From assembly GCA_012970285.1 (NCBI GenBank), contig JIBW01000004.1:372001-436000 (forward strand): 64,000 nucleotides of DNA, read 5' to 3'. The translations under genes and the position numbers were made by a program. This stretch comes from Bacillaceae bacterium JMAK1 (lineage in GTDB: Bacteria > Bacillota > Bacilli > Bacillales > Marinococcaceae). Shown piece after piece: positions 37,577 to 46,001 of this stretch. The notes beneath the pieces were generated by a model. It was not told the origin of the DNA. It made no database searches and worked only from the letters and a program-made list of their open reading frames with translations. Every line of letters starts with the position of its first letter. Positions within the stretch are counted from its first letter, which is position 1.

Positions 37577-39031
37577 TTACGCTGGTTTTTTGGTGTTTTT
37601 ACTTCGAATAAAAAGTGCAATAAGAAGTGCGATGACCGCAAAGATCAATCCAAACGAAAAGCTTTGTTGAGCGCCAATCGTTGCAGCTTCTATTTGTTGT
37701 TCTGCACTAGGGTTTTGAATTCCAGATAGTGCATTGGTGCGTCCAGTTTCCATAATTGAGATGAAGATGGCAGCCCCAATTGCCCCAGAGACTTGCATGA
37801 GTGTGTTAAAGATTGCGGTCCCGTGAGGATAAAGTTCTTTTGGAAGCTGATTCAATCCGTTTGTTTGAGCGGGCATCATAATCATTGCGACAGATACCAT
37901 GACGAACACATGTTGTAACGCTAGCACCCATTCGTCAACTCCCGGCGTTGAGAAGCGGTACGTAAACACAGTGATCACGAGCATAATTGCACCTGGTATT
38001 AGAATTGGGCGTGGTCCAACTTTATCAAATAGGCGACCCATAATTGGGGACATTGCACCGTTAATAATCCCTCCAGGAAGCATGATTAGACCAGTCGCTA
38101 CAGCTGTGAAAAGTAAAGCTGATTGCATATACATCGGCAATACGAGCATAAGTGCGAACATCGTCATCATAACGAGCATAACGAGCACGAGTCCAAGTGC
38201 AAACATCGGAAAGCGGAATACTCTAATGTCGAGTAATGGTTCTTCCAGTTTTAATTGACGAACGGCAAACGTCACGAGTGATAAAAGCCCGATTACGAGT
38301 GATGCGATGACAAGTGGATCAGCAAGCGAACTGTCACCTTTACCTGCTGTACTAAAGCCGAACACAATTCCACCGAAACCAATTGTTGATAAGATGAATG
38401 AGAACACATCGAGTTTTGGTTTAGATGTTTCGGTTACATTTTTTAATACGAAATAACCGAAGACGAGTGAGAATAGTGCAATCGGAATTACAAGGTAAAA
38501 GAGCCAACGCCACGTTAAGCTTTCAATAATAAGTCCTGATACGGTTGGACCAATAGCAGGAGCAAACATAATTACAAGCCCCATCATACCCATCGCAGCA
38601 CCTCGGCGCTCGACTGGGATTACGGCTAAGATCACGTTCATAAGCAATGGAATCATAATCGCTGTACCGACAGCTTGAATGATTCGTCCTATGAGTAGAA
38701 AAGCAAATGTCGGACTAACGCCGGCAATAATTGTCCCTAACGTAAATAACGACATTGCAGTTATAAACAATTGACGAGTCGTAAAACGTTTTATGAAATA
38801 TGCAGAAATCGGAATAAGTGTACCGATGACGAGCATGTAACTCGTTACGAGCCATTGTGCAGTACTTGATGTAACACCAAGGTCTCCCATGATGGCTTGC
38901 AAAGCAACGTTAAGAATTGTTTCATTTAGGATTGCAACAAATGCACCTGAAAGAAGCACGGCCAAAATTGGTATAGGACGTACATCAGGAATGTCAGATT
39001 TTAAGTCAGCTTCTGTAGCTGAGTGAGCCAT
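37577..39031 (-). CDS. Multidrug efflux MFS transporter, DHA2 (EmrB/QacA, LmrB-like) family
   Basis: 484 aa with about 14 membrane helices, the number typical of DHA2 drug:H+ antiporters. Motif C-type glycine/proline pattern appears as FAPAIGPTVSGLI near 157; motif D1-like NETILNVALQAIMGDLG near 36 and RIIQAVGTAIMIPL near 115 are also characteristic. It should export drugs or other amphipathic compounds. Ribosome site AAGGAGGG. A divergent TetR gene and a shared palindrome (39079-39108) point to repression that is lifted by the substrate. Confidence 0.9.
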   Translation of the reverse strand: MAHSATEADLKSDIPDVRPIPILAVLLSGAFVAILNETILNVALQAIMGDLGVTSSTAQWLVTSYMLVIGTLIPISAYFIKRFTTRQLFITAMSLFTLGTIIAGVSPTFAFLLIGRIIQAVGTAIMIPLLMNVILAVIPVERRGAAMGMMGLVIMFAPAIGPTVSGLIIESLTWRWLFYLVIPIALFSLVFGYFVLKNVTETSKPKLDVFSFILSTIGFGGIVFGFSTAGKGDSSLADPLVIASLVIGLLSLVTFAVRQLKLEEPLLDIRVFRFPMFALGLVLVMLVMMTMFALMLVLPMYMQSALLFTAVATGLIMLPGGIINGAMSPIMGRLFDKVGPRPILIPGAIMLVITVFTYRFSTPGVDEWVLALQHVFVMVSVAMIMMPAQTNGLNQLPKELYPHGTAIFNTLMQVSGAIGAAIFISIMETGRTNALSGIQNPSAEQQIEAATIGAQQSFSFGLIFAVIALLIALFIRSKNTKKPA

Positions 39032-39078
39032 AGCCGTACCCTCCTTCTTTTAAACAGCAAGAGAAATCTTACCATGAG

Positions 39079-39108
39079 TAATTACGGAACGCAACAGTTT
39101 CGTAATTA
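39079..39108. promoter_or_regulatory. Candidate TetR operator in the divergent promoter region
   Basis: TAATTACGGAAC, 6 bases, GTTTCGTAATTA: 11 of 12 positions pair. Its place between the divergent MFS and TetR genes fits an operator controlling both. Confidence 0.75.
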
Positions 39109-39181
39109 AAACTCTGTAAAGATTGCCTTAACCAATTCGAAGGTGCTACAGTAAAAGGAGAAACATTAGGAGGTTGAGTTC

Positions 39182-39787
39182 GTGAGCATGGACGAGCAGG
39201 TTGTGAAAAAAGGTCGCCCACGAGACGAGAGTCGAAATCAAGTGATCTTAGACTCCACGCTAGAACTTATTGCGGAAAACGGATATGAAGCGGTAACGAT
39301 GGATCATATTGCAAAAGCTGCAGGTGTTGGGAAGGCGACGATTTACCGGCGATGGAAATCGAAGCAAGAATTGGTCGTTGACGCGATCTCTTCCATAAAA
39401 TCGTTTGAAGGTATATTAGAAGAAGTAGATGAAACAAACGGACTTGAGCAACAGATAAAACAATTGTTATTGTCGAGCTTTTGGTCAGAGGATCCAATTC
39501 ATCAGAAGGCGATGGCGGCGATTGGCGCTGTCTTGGCAAATCACAAAGAATTGGAATATCGGCTGCAACAAGACTATTACCGCAAATACCGACTCGTGTT
39601 CTTTGCAATTTTAGACCCTTACGTTTACCCTGAGCGTACAGTCGGTTTGGAAACGCTCGATTTGATAGCTGATATCGGGCCTTCAATGGTGTACTATCGG
39701 GCGGTCGTTACGAAGAAACCAATTGATGAGCCATTTATCGAGCAAATTGTAAAGAAGATGATTATGCCACTCCTCGTTAACGAATAG
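39182..39787 (+). CDS. TetR-family transcriptional regulator
   Basis: 201 aa; GTG start at 39182 eight bases after AGGAGG. N-terminal TetR helix-turn-helix: LELIAENGYEAVTMDHIAKA then GVGKATIYRRWKSKQEL (about 20-60), followed by a helical ligand/dimer domain. The second part carries TetR_C_11-like features (a Trp/Ser/Glu-rich helix LLLSSFWSEDP). Probably represses the divergent DHA2 efflux gene and itself. Confidence 0.9.
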   Translation: MSMDEQVVKKGRPRDESRNQVILDSTLELIAENGYEAVTMDHIAKAAGVGKATIYRRWKSKQELVVDAISSIKSFEGILEEVDETNGLEQQIKQLLLSSFWSEDPIHQKAMAAIGAVLANHKELEYRLQQDYYRKYRLVFFAILDPYVYPERTVGLETLDLIADIGPSMVYYRAVVTKKPIDEPFIEQIVKKMIMPLLVNE

Positions 39788-39856
39788 CCACGCTACGAAG
39801 GTTAACGGGTAGTTTTACTATCTGAAATTTCAGTCTTGAAGTGGGAGTTGAAGCGT

Positions 39857-40651
39857 ATGAACGTTCAAACGATTGAAGGTGTCACGATTGCTCATGTAAT
39901 TCCAGAAAGTAAAGGTAGGAAAATGACTCCGGTTTATTTGTTTGCTGTCGACAATATGCTCGTAGATACAGGACCCTCGAATATGTATAAAACGTTGCGT
40001 CCATTTTTTGATGCCCAATCATATGATTTTATTGCATTAACCCATAACCATGAAGACCATAGTGGGAATGTAGCCGAATTAGCTAATCAACGTGAGCTGC
40101 CAGTTTATGTGCATGAAATTGGTTTGGAAGAATGTTTTCTCGAGACGCCTTATCCGTATTATCGTCAACTTGCCTGGGGAGAGCGTAAACCATTCCAACC
40201 GTCCAAGATGCCAGATCAACTCACTACATCTAACGCAACATGGGACGTAATTTTTACACCTGGTCATGCAAAAGACCATATTAGCTTACTTGATGAGCAA
40301 ACAGGGCGCCTGTTTACTGGGGATCTATTTGTCACACCGAAACCGAAAGTGATTATGGAAGCTGAATCAATCCCAGAAACGTTACGTTCTCTAAAGAAAT
40401 TGTTGAACTACGAATTTACATCGATATTCTGTTGTCACTCCGGGTACCATAAAAACGGAAAAGACATGATTAACTTGAAAATCGAGCATTTAGAGGCGCT
40501 CATTGCTCAAGTACATGAGTTAACTGATCTTGGACATTCTATTGATGAGATTGACAAGCTACTTTATCCGAAAACCTATCCAATCGAAACGGTCTCTGAA
40601 GGTCAATGGAGCTCTAGACATATCGTCTCGTCAATTGTAGAAGAACAATGA
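39857..40651 (+). CDS. Metallo-beta-lactamase-fold hydrolase
   Basis: 264 aa. Start ATG 39857, nine bases after GGGAG; a TTG 21 bases earlier is rejected. Zinc-site motif THNHEDHSGN gives H63, H65, D67 and H68; a third ligand histidine is in TPGHAKDHIS and an Asp in FTGDLFV. A C-terminal helical part has HLEALIAQVHEL. This is the glyoxalase-II-like branch of the fold that cleaves thioesters or other ester-like bonds; substrate unknown. It lies 70 bases after tetR with no terminator between, so may be co-transcribed with it. Confidence 0.87.
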   Translation: MNVQTIEGVTIAHVIPESKGRKMTPVYLFAVDNMLVDTGPSNMYKTLRPFFDAQSYDFIALTHNHEDHSGNVAELANQRELPVYVHEIGLEECFLETPYPYYRQLAWGERKPFQPSKMPDQLTTSNATWDVIFTPGHAKDHISLLDEQTGRLFTGDLFVTPKPKVIMEAESIPETLRSLKKLLNYEFTSIFCCHSGYHKNGKDMINLKIEHLEALIAQVHELTDLGHSIDEIDKLLYPKTYPIETVSEGQWSSRHIVSSIVEEQ

Positions 40652-40685
40652 TTAAGAACTTAGGTTATAAATCATGAAAGATTTG

Positions 40686-40714
40686 TTGACAGGTAATAAG
40701 CTGGGTGCTAAGAT
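40686..40714 (+). promoter_or_regulatory. Sigma-A promoter of the metNIQ leader
   Basis: TTGACA, 17-base spacer, TAAGAT, with the S-box aptamer starting about 20 bases downstream. Confidence 0.8.
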
Positions 40715-40732
40715 ACAATCACAAACTGAATA

Positions 40733-40842
40733 TCCTTATCTGGAGAGGTGGAGGGACTGGCCCTATGAAGCCCGGCAACCGGCAATTTTATTGCAATGGT
40801 GCCAATTCCTGCAGGATTACGTCGTAATCTTGGGAGATGAGA
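40733..40842 (+). ncRNA. SAM-I (S-box) riboswitch
   Basis: The core matches the S-box aptamer: P1 5' strand CTTATCT, then GAGAGGTGGAGGGACTGGCC, CTATGAAGCCCGGCAACC, a variable P3 hairpin, GGTGCCAATTCCTGC and the closing strand GGGAGATGAG. On binding S-adenosylmethionine it stops transcription of the downstream methionine transporter. The 'ATGAAGCCCGGCAACC' pseudoknot/internal loop block is nearly invariant in the family. Confidence 0.95.
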
Positions 40843-40857
40843 CGGGAATAGTGAGAA

Positions 40858-40908
40858 TACAACCTTTCTGCTCATCATATTGAGTCGATGGGTTATTTTT
40901 TTATTTCG
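40858..40908 (+). terminator. S-box expression-platform terminator
   Basis: AACC...CATC / GATGGGTT stem followed by ATTTTTTT, lying directly after the aptamer and before metN. Confidence 0.65.
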
Positions 40909-40970
40909 TTCAAAGTTTACTGAATAGATATGGATAGTAGGAAATAAGTTTAGAAAAGGAGGTGCAGCCC

Positions 40971-41993
40971 GTGATTCGAATTAATGATGTTTCTAAAGTT
41001 TTTAAGACGAAGGCTGCATCAATTAATGCCGTTCAGAATGTAGACCTTAACATTGAGCAAGGAGAGATCTTTGGCATTATTGGGTACAGTGGTGCTGGGA
41101 AGAGTACACTTATCAGGTTATTGAACTTACTTGAGGTGCCAAGTAATGGTTCGATTAAAATTGCCGATTACGACATGATGGCGCTTAGAGGCAAAGAACT
41201 AAGAAAAGCAAGACAAGAAATTAGTATGATCTTCCAACATTTCAACTTGCTTTGGTCGAGAACTGTCCGTCAAAACATTGCCTACCCTCTCGAGATTGCT
41301 GGGGTGCCAAGCGCAAAACGCAAAGCGCGAGTGGATGAACTCATTCAACTTGTCGGTTTAGAAGGACGTGGTGATGCGTATCCGTCTCAATTAAGTGGTG
41401 GTCAAAAGCAACGAGTCGGGATTGCGCGTGCTCTTGCGAATAACCCGAAGGTGTTGCTTTGTGATGAAGCAACGTCTGCACTCGATCCGAAAACGACGAG
41501 TCAAATTCTAGATTTACTTTATGATATAAATCAAAAGCTAGGACTGACGATTGTTCTTATTACTCATGAGATGCACGTTATTCATAAGATATGTGGTCGT
41601 GTTGCGGTGATGGAAGATGGCAAAGTCGTTGAACAAGGTGCTGTACTCGACGTATTTCGTAACCCATCAGAGGAAATTACGAGAGCGTTTGTGAAACAAA
41701 TTACAGAGAACGATGAATCACTTGAAGTTATTGAAGATCAATTGGATGATGCAAACGGTACAGTAGTGAAACTGACGTTTATCGGTGAACGAACAGAAAA
41801 GCCGTTCGTTTCTGAGCTCATTCGTGATGTTGATATTGACGTTAATATTTTACAAGGAAACATTGCACGTACAAAAGATGGCAGTTATGGAACGCTATTT
41901 ATTTCATTAGAAGGAAGCGAAGACAAAGTAAAGGCAGCTCTCGCCTTCTTAGAGAATCATGAAGTACAGGCGGAGGTGATTACTCATGGATGA
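40971..41993 (+). CDS. metN: Methionine ABC transporter ATP-binding protein
   Basis: 340 aa. GTG start at 40971, eight bases after AGGAGG; a GTG inside the ribosome site is rejected. Walker A GYSGAGKST (38-46), signature LSGGQKQRVGIARA, Walker B VLLCDEATSALDP, and an ACT-like NIL domain at about 265-340 that senses methionine and inhibits transport. It energises uptake of L- and D-methionine with MetI and MetQ. First gene of the S-box operon. Confidence 0.95.
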   Translation: MIRINDVSKVFKTKAASINAVQNVDLNIEQGEIFGIIGYSGAGKSTLIRLLNLLEVPSNGSIKIADYDMMALRGKELRKARQEISMIFQHFNLLWSRTVRQNIAYPLEIAGVPSAKRKARVDELIQLVGLEGRGDAYPSQLSGGQKQRVGIARALANNPKVLLCDEATSALDPKTTSQILDLLYDINQKLGLTIVLITHEMHVIHKICGRVAVMEDGKVVEQGAVLDVFRNPSEEITRAFVKQITENDESLEVIEDQLDDANGTVVKLTFIGERTEKPFVSELIRDVDIDVNILQGNIARTKDGSYGTLFISLEGSEDKVKAALAFLENHEVQAEVITHG

Positions 41994-42654
41994 AGGTTTC
42001 CTTAGTAATGTGAACTGGGACAATATGCTTGAAGCGACGTGGGAAACAGTGTACATGAGTTCAATCGCGATTGTTTTCACGTTTATATTAGGAATTGCTT
42101 TAGGGTTATTATTGTTTTTAACGTCTAGAAATCAGCTCTGGTCTAATCCGGTAATTAACTGGATTACCGCAGCTTTTGTTAATATCTTTCGTTCAATTCC
42201 ATTTATCATTTTAATCATTTTATTGATTCCATTTACGGTCGCAATCTTAAATACGATGCTTGGACCGCAAGCAGCACTACCAGCATTGATCATTGGTGCA
42301 GCGCCATTTTACGCAAGACTAGTCGAAATTGGACTTCGTGAAGTTGACAAGGGCGTCATTGAAGCGGCACGCTCGATGGGAAGTAACCAATTTCAAATTG
42401 TTTTTAAAGTGTTATTACCTGAATCAATGCCCGCATTAATTTCCGGGATTACCGTTACATCAATTGCCCTTGTTGGGTACACAGCGATGGCTGGTGTTAT
42501 CGGTGCGGGAGGTCTAGGAGATCTAGCGTACCGGGATGGGTTCCAACGAAATAATGCAGATGTAACACTTGTAGCTACCGTAATTACACTCGTCATCGTG
42601 TTTATTTTCCAAGGAATTGGCGACTTGCTGACGAGAAAATTAGATAAACGATAA
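41986..42654 (+). CDS. metI: Methionine ABC transporter permease
   Basis: 222 aa with about five membrane helices and the EAA loop that contacts MetN (GVIEAARSMGSNQFQIVFKVLLPESMPALI, quoted here only by its ends GVIEAARSMG and LLPESMPALI). Overlaps the end of metN by 8 bases, so it is translationally coupled. Confidence 0.95.
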   Translation: MDEGFLSNVNWDNMLEATWETVYMSSIAIVFTFILGIALGLLLFLTSRNQLWSNPVINWITAAFVNIFRSIPFIILIILLIPFTVAILNTMLGPQAALPALIIGAAPFYARLVEIGLREVDKGVIEAARSMGSNQFQIVFKVLLPESMPALISGITVTSIALVGYTAMAGVIGAGGLGDLAYRDGFQRNNADVTLVATVITLVIVFIFQGIGDLLTRKLDKR

Positions 42655-42672
42655 GAAGGGGAGAGAAGTAGA

Positions 42673-43572
42673 ATGAAAAAGTTTTATACGGCAATTGCAG
42701 CAGGTTCACTCGTACTCGCATTAAGCGCTTGTGGAACGTCTGATGAGGATAATGGTTCAGGCGCTGAAGGTGACGCGGATTCAGACGTTGAGACGCCAGA
42801 TGAAGATACGGATGAAGAAGCGACAAACGATGGTGAGAATGAACCACTCGTCGTAGGTGCTTCTAACATTCCACATGCTGAAATTCTTGAATTTGCTCAA
42901 GATCTTCTTGAAGAAGAAGGTGTTGATCTGCAAATTGAAACGTTTAATGATTACATTATCCCGAACCAAGCACTTGATTTCGGTGATTTAGATGCGAACT
43001 ATTTCCAGCACATCCCTTACCTTGAAAGCCAAATCGAAGAGCACGGTTATGATTTTGTTAACGCAGGTGGCGTACACATTGAGCCGATGGGTGGTTACAG
43101 TCAAGAGTACAACTCTCTATCAGAGCTGCCTGAAGGCGCACACGTCATTATGAGTGATTCTGTCGCTGACCACGGTCGTGTCATTAGCTTATTTGAAGAA
43201 GAAGGCTTAATTACAGTTGCTGACGGCGTTGATCCAATTTATGCAACGATTGATGACATTGAAGATAACCCGAACGATTTCAACTTCGACCCTTCTTACG
43301 AAGCAGCGATCTTACCACAAGCATTTGATACGGGTGAAGGAGATGTTGTCTTCATCAACTCGAACTATGCGATTGATAACGATTTAAGCCCAGTTGATGA
43401 TTCGATTGCTGTAGAAAGTGGCGATGATAACCCATACGTCAACGTCATTGCTGTAAATGCAGGTGATGAGGACGACCCACGCATCCAGACATTGCTAGAT
43501 GTCCTTCATTCCGATGAAGTCGTATCGTTTATTGAAGAACAATATGAAGGTGCAGTACTTCCTGCAGAATAA
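42673..43572 (+). CDS. metQ: Methionine-binding lipoprotein
   Basis: 299 aa. Lipobox ALSACGTS (Cys at about 20) followed by an unusually long acidic linker of about 38 residues (Asp/Glu/Ser/Gly), then the NlpA/MetQ fold starting LVVGASNIPHAEIL, with the ligand-loop segments NYFQHIPYLE and FINSNYAIDN. It captures methionine for MetNI. The acidic linker and low basic content fit exported proteins of haloalkaliphiles. Confidence 0.93.
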   Translation: MKKFYTAIAAGSLVLALSACGTSDEDNGSGAEGDADSDVETPDEDTDEEATNDGENEPLVVGASNIPHAEILEFAQDLLEEEGVDLQIETFNDYIIPNQALDFGDLDANYFQHIPYLESQIEEHGYDFVNAGGVHIEPMGGYSQEYNSLSELPEGAHVIMSDSVADHGRVISLFEEEGLITVADGVDPIYATIDDIEDNPNDFNFDPSYEAAILPQAFDTGEGDVVFINSNYAIDNDLSPVDDSIAVESGDDNPYVNVIAVNAGDEDDPRIQTLLDVLHSDEVVSFIEEQYEGAVLPAE

Positions 43573-43617
43573 TTAAAAAGAGCAGTTCGTTTTTGAAAAC
43601 GAACTGCTCTTTTTAAT
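43571..43617 (+). terminator. Intrinsic terminator of metNIQ
   Basis: Almost perfect palindrome of 47 bases (AATTAAAAAGAGCAGTTCG / CGAACTGCTCTTTTTAATT arms) with T-runs on both sides. Confidence 0.92.
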
Positions 43618-43852
43618 TGTCGAGATCAAGGATCATATACCAGCATAAAGTATGCATTATAATATGAAGAAAGTGGCATAATAAAAATGCTCATTAAATC
43701 TAGGATAAATATTACATGTGCATCGAAAAGATTTTATGCTATACTTTTTAACTTGTGACACCAATAAAAAAACGAACAAACATTTTCGATGTGTTTTAAA
43801 AGAAGACGTTGGGAATGTTTTTTTTGTTTTAAGGAAGGGTTTTTTCAGGATA

Positions 43853-45361
43853 ATGAATTTAAAAAAGGTTGACTGGCCTGTTTTTGCAATAAGTGGAGGG
43901 ATTCTCTTATTGTTCGTTATTGCGTCAATCATTGACGTTCAAGCAGTTAGTCAATTTGTTAATGTAACATTCGAAGCATCTGTCTACTATTTTGGTGGTT
44001 TCTGGCAGATCCTACTTCTTGTCATGTTAGGTGCTGCACTTATTATTGCTTTTTCGAAGTACGGTAAAGTACGGATTGGAAATAGGGATCAAGTTGAAAT
44101 GAGCACATTTCGTTGGATCTCAGTTATTACAATTTCACTGTTAGGTGCAGGTGGAGTTTTCTGGGCAGCATCTGAACCGATGTATTATTTTATGGACGTT
44201 CCGCCGGTACACAACGACATTGAAGCTGCAACACAGGCGGCAATTGCTCCTGCAATGGCACAAGCATTTGTTAGTTGGGGAATGGGGGCATGGGCTGTAC
44301 TCGGTACGACCGGTGCTATTGTACTCATGTATGCGGTCTATCATAAAGGGATGCCAATGAAACCTCGTTCTCTGTTGTATCCGTTCTTTGGTAAGCGAAT
44401 TGCGAACCATAAGCTTGGGGCGGTCATTGATGCATTTTGTGTTATTGCAGTTGCAGCGGGTACTATTGGTCCAATTGGTATTTTAGCTCTACAGGTGAGC
44501 TATGGAATGGATTCATTATTTGCTATTCCTGATAACTTTTTAGTGCAAATATCTGTTATTGCCTTTCTACTTTCTATTGTTACAATTTCAGCGGTTACAG
44601 GAATTCACAAAGGAATTCAATGGTTAAGTAAAATCAATATTATTATTGTGTTCATCTTAGCGACTATTATTATGTTATTCGGTGCTGGGGCATTCATAAT
44701 TGATACGTTTATCTCTTCATTTGGATTTTACATTAATAACTTTGTAACGCTTCACACGTACCGGGGTGACAATGAATGGTTAGGTTTTTGGATGTTGTTC
44801 TTCTTTGCATGGTTCATTGGATTTGCACCGATGATGACGATGCTCATTGCAAGAATTTCAAGGGGACGTACAATTAGAGAGATTATTATGGCTGTTGCTG
44901 TGATTTCGCCACTAATCACGAACTTCTGGTTTAGTGTTGTTGGTGGATCAGGGATCTTTTATGAGATGGAAAACCCAGGAAGTGTATCTGGTCCTCTTGA
45001 TGAAGGCGGATTGCCTGCAGCAATTATAGCGATTGCAGAGCAGATGCCATTTGCTGTTATTATGCCGTTTCTCTTCTTGATTCTTGCGATCCTCTTCGTT
45101 ATTACAACAGCAGATAGCATGACGTATTCCATTTCAATGAGTATGACAGGAGAAGGAAATCCTCCGAAGTTTATGCGTGTTTTCTGGGCAAGTATCATGG
45201 CGGTAGTAGCAGCAATTCTCATCTTTATTGGTGAAGGTAGTATTGATGCATTGCAATCGTTTATCGTTGTAACGGCAGTGCCGGTTGCACTCTTAATTAC
45301 ACCGTCAATCTGGCATGCACCAAAGATTGCGAAAGAACTTTGGCGCGAGCAAAATAAATAA
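43853..45361 (+). CDS. BCCT-family transporter (betaine/carnitine/choline type)
   Basis: 502 aa from ATG 43853 (MNLKKVDWPVF); an upstream in-frame start would add 45 residues without a ribosome site. About 12 membrane helices. The family is recognised from the helix with FFAWFIGFAPMMTMLIARIS and RGRTIREI, and the late GEGSIDALQSFIVVTAVP. The usual substrate-pocket tryptophan motif is present as GVFWAASEPMYYF. BCCT carriers import quaternary ammonium compounds with Na+ or H+, often for osmoprotection. Whether the substrate is betaine or another amine cannot be decided. The ribosome site TCAGGA is weak. The 235-base upstream gap is AT-rich with no recognised element beyond the metQ terminator. 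Confidence 0.85.
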   Translation: MNLKKVDWPVFAISGGILLLFVIASIIDVQAVSQFVNVTFEASVYYFGGFWQILLLVMLGAALIIAFSKYGKVRIGNRDQVEMSTFRWISVITISLLGAGGVFWAASEPMYYFMDVPPVHNDIEAATQAAIAPAMAQAFVSWGMGAWAVLGTTGAIVLMYAVYHKGMPMKPRSLLYPFFGKRIANHKLGAVIDAFCVIAVAAGTIGPIGILALQVSYGMDSLFAIPDNFLVQISVIAFLLSIVTISAVTGIHKGIQWLSKINIIIVFILATIIMLFGAGAFIIDTFISSFGFYINNFVTLHTYRGDNEWLGFWMLFFFAWFIGFAPMMTMLIARISRGRTIREIIMAVAVISPLITNFWFSVVGGSGIFYEMENPGSVSGPLDEGGLPAAIIAIAEQMPFAVIMPFLFLILAILFVITTADSMTYSISMSMTGEGNPPKFMRVFWASIMAVVAAILIFIGEGSIDALQSFIVVTAVPVALLITPSIWHAPKIAKELWREQNK

Positions 45362-45382
45362 TGGAAAAATATGCATGAATTA

Positions 45383-45417
45383 AATCCCCCTTTTCCATAC
45401 TAAGGATGAGGGGGATT
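45383..45417 (+). promoter_or_regulatory. Hairpin covering the yurZ ribosome site
   Basis: AATCCCCC and GGGGGATT, perfect 8-bp repeat with a 19-base loop. The right arm contains the GAGGGGG ribosome site of the next gene, four bases before its ATG. It may be a remnant or weak terminator of the BCCT gene that also limits translation of yurZ. Confidence 0.55.
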
Positions 45418-45420
45418 GTT

Positions 45421-45801
45421 ATGCCAAAAGATCAGAATTTCATTGAGGAAGTATTGCTTGATTATAAAGAAGGCATGGATTATGTTTCGGAACAATTGCC
45501 TCGGTTGACCCGGAAATATCACGCGTTTACAGAAGTGTGTTTTTCTAAAGGGAAGCTGCAAACGAAAGAAAAGCAACTGATGGCGCTTGCGATTAGTGTG
45601 GCAATGAATGATGACTATTGCATGGTTTATCATACAAAAATGTGTGTAGATGAAGGGGCGACAGAGGCTGAGATCCTTGAAGCGGTAGGTGTAGCAGCTG
45701 CTTTTCGAGCGGGACCTTCGTTAAGTCAGGCAGCCACGCTTATTCGAGATGCAATCGAGGCTTTTGAGAAAGAGCAAGATTCATCAAGTAATGATAATTA
45801 A
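45421..45801 (+). CDS. yurZ: Carboxymuconolactone decarboxylase/AhpD-like protein, YurZ
   Basis: 126 aa. All-helical AhpD-like fold with FTEVCFSKGKLQTKEKQLMALAI summarised by ends FTEVCFSKG and KQLMALAI, then the C..YHTKMCVDEGA segment (near 70-82), where AhpD members carry catalytic Cys and His residues. Likely a peroxidase-like or thiol-disulfide protein. In B. subtilis yurZ is also directly next to the suf operon, supporting the name. The ATG at 45421 follows GAGGGGG. Confidence 0.82.
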   Translation: MPKDQNFIEEVLLDYKEGMDYVSEQLPRLTRKYHAFTEVCFSKGKLQTKEKQLMALAISVAMNDDYCMVYHTKMCVDEGATEAEILEAVGVAAAFRAGPSLSQAATLIRDAIEAFEKEQDSSSNDN

Positions 45802-45860
45802 GCAATCCGTTGAACAAATGCAATACATTGAAACCTGTAGAATAAACCTGCATAATGGGA

Positions 45861-45889
45861 AAAGAGAATCCAGAGCGGTTCTCTTTTTT
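45861..45889 (+). terminator. Intrinsic terminator after yurZ
   Basis: AAGAGAA-TC, 6-base loop, GG-TTCTCTT, then TTTT. Confidence 0.75.
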
Positions 45890-45907
45890 ACGAATACGCC
45901 CATGCTC

Positions 45908-45936
45908 TTGATGGAAGATTGAATTTGTTATAAAAT
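45908..45936 (+). promoter_or_regulatory. Sigma-A promoter of the suf operon
   Basis: TTGATG, 17-base spacer, TAAAAT, 66 bases before the sufC start. A direct repeat (TGAGAATA at 45942 and 45953) begins right after it. Confidence 0.7.
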
Positions 45937-46001
45937 AAGAATGAGAATAGATTGAGAATATGCTACCTATTCGTTGTAGCTTAAATAAATGGAGGTAGAT
46001 T

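Noticed and set aside
40674-40883. 69-codon open frame before metN
   Set aside because: It overlaps the S-box riboswitch aptamer; its sequence is explained by conserved RNA structure.
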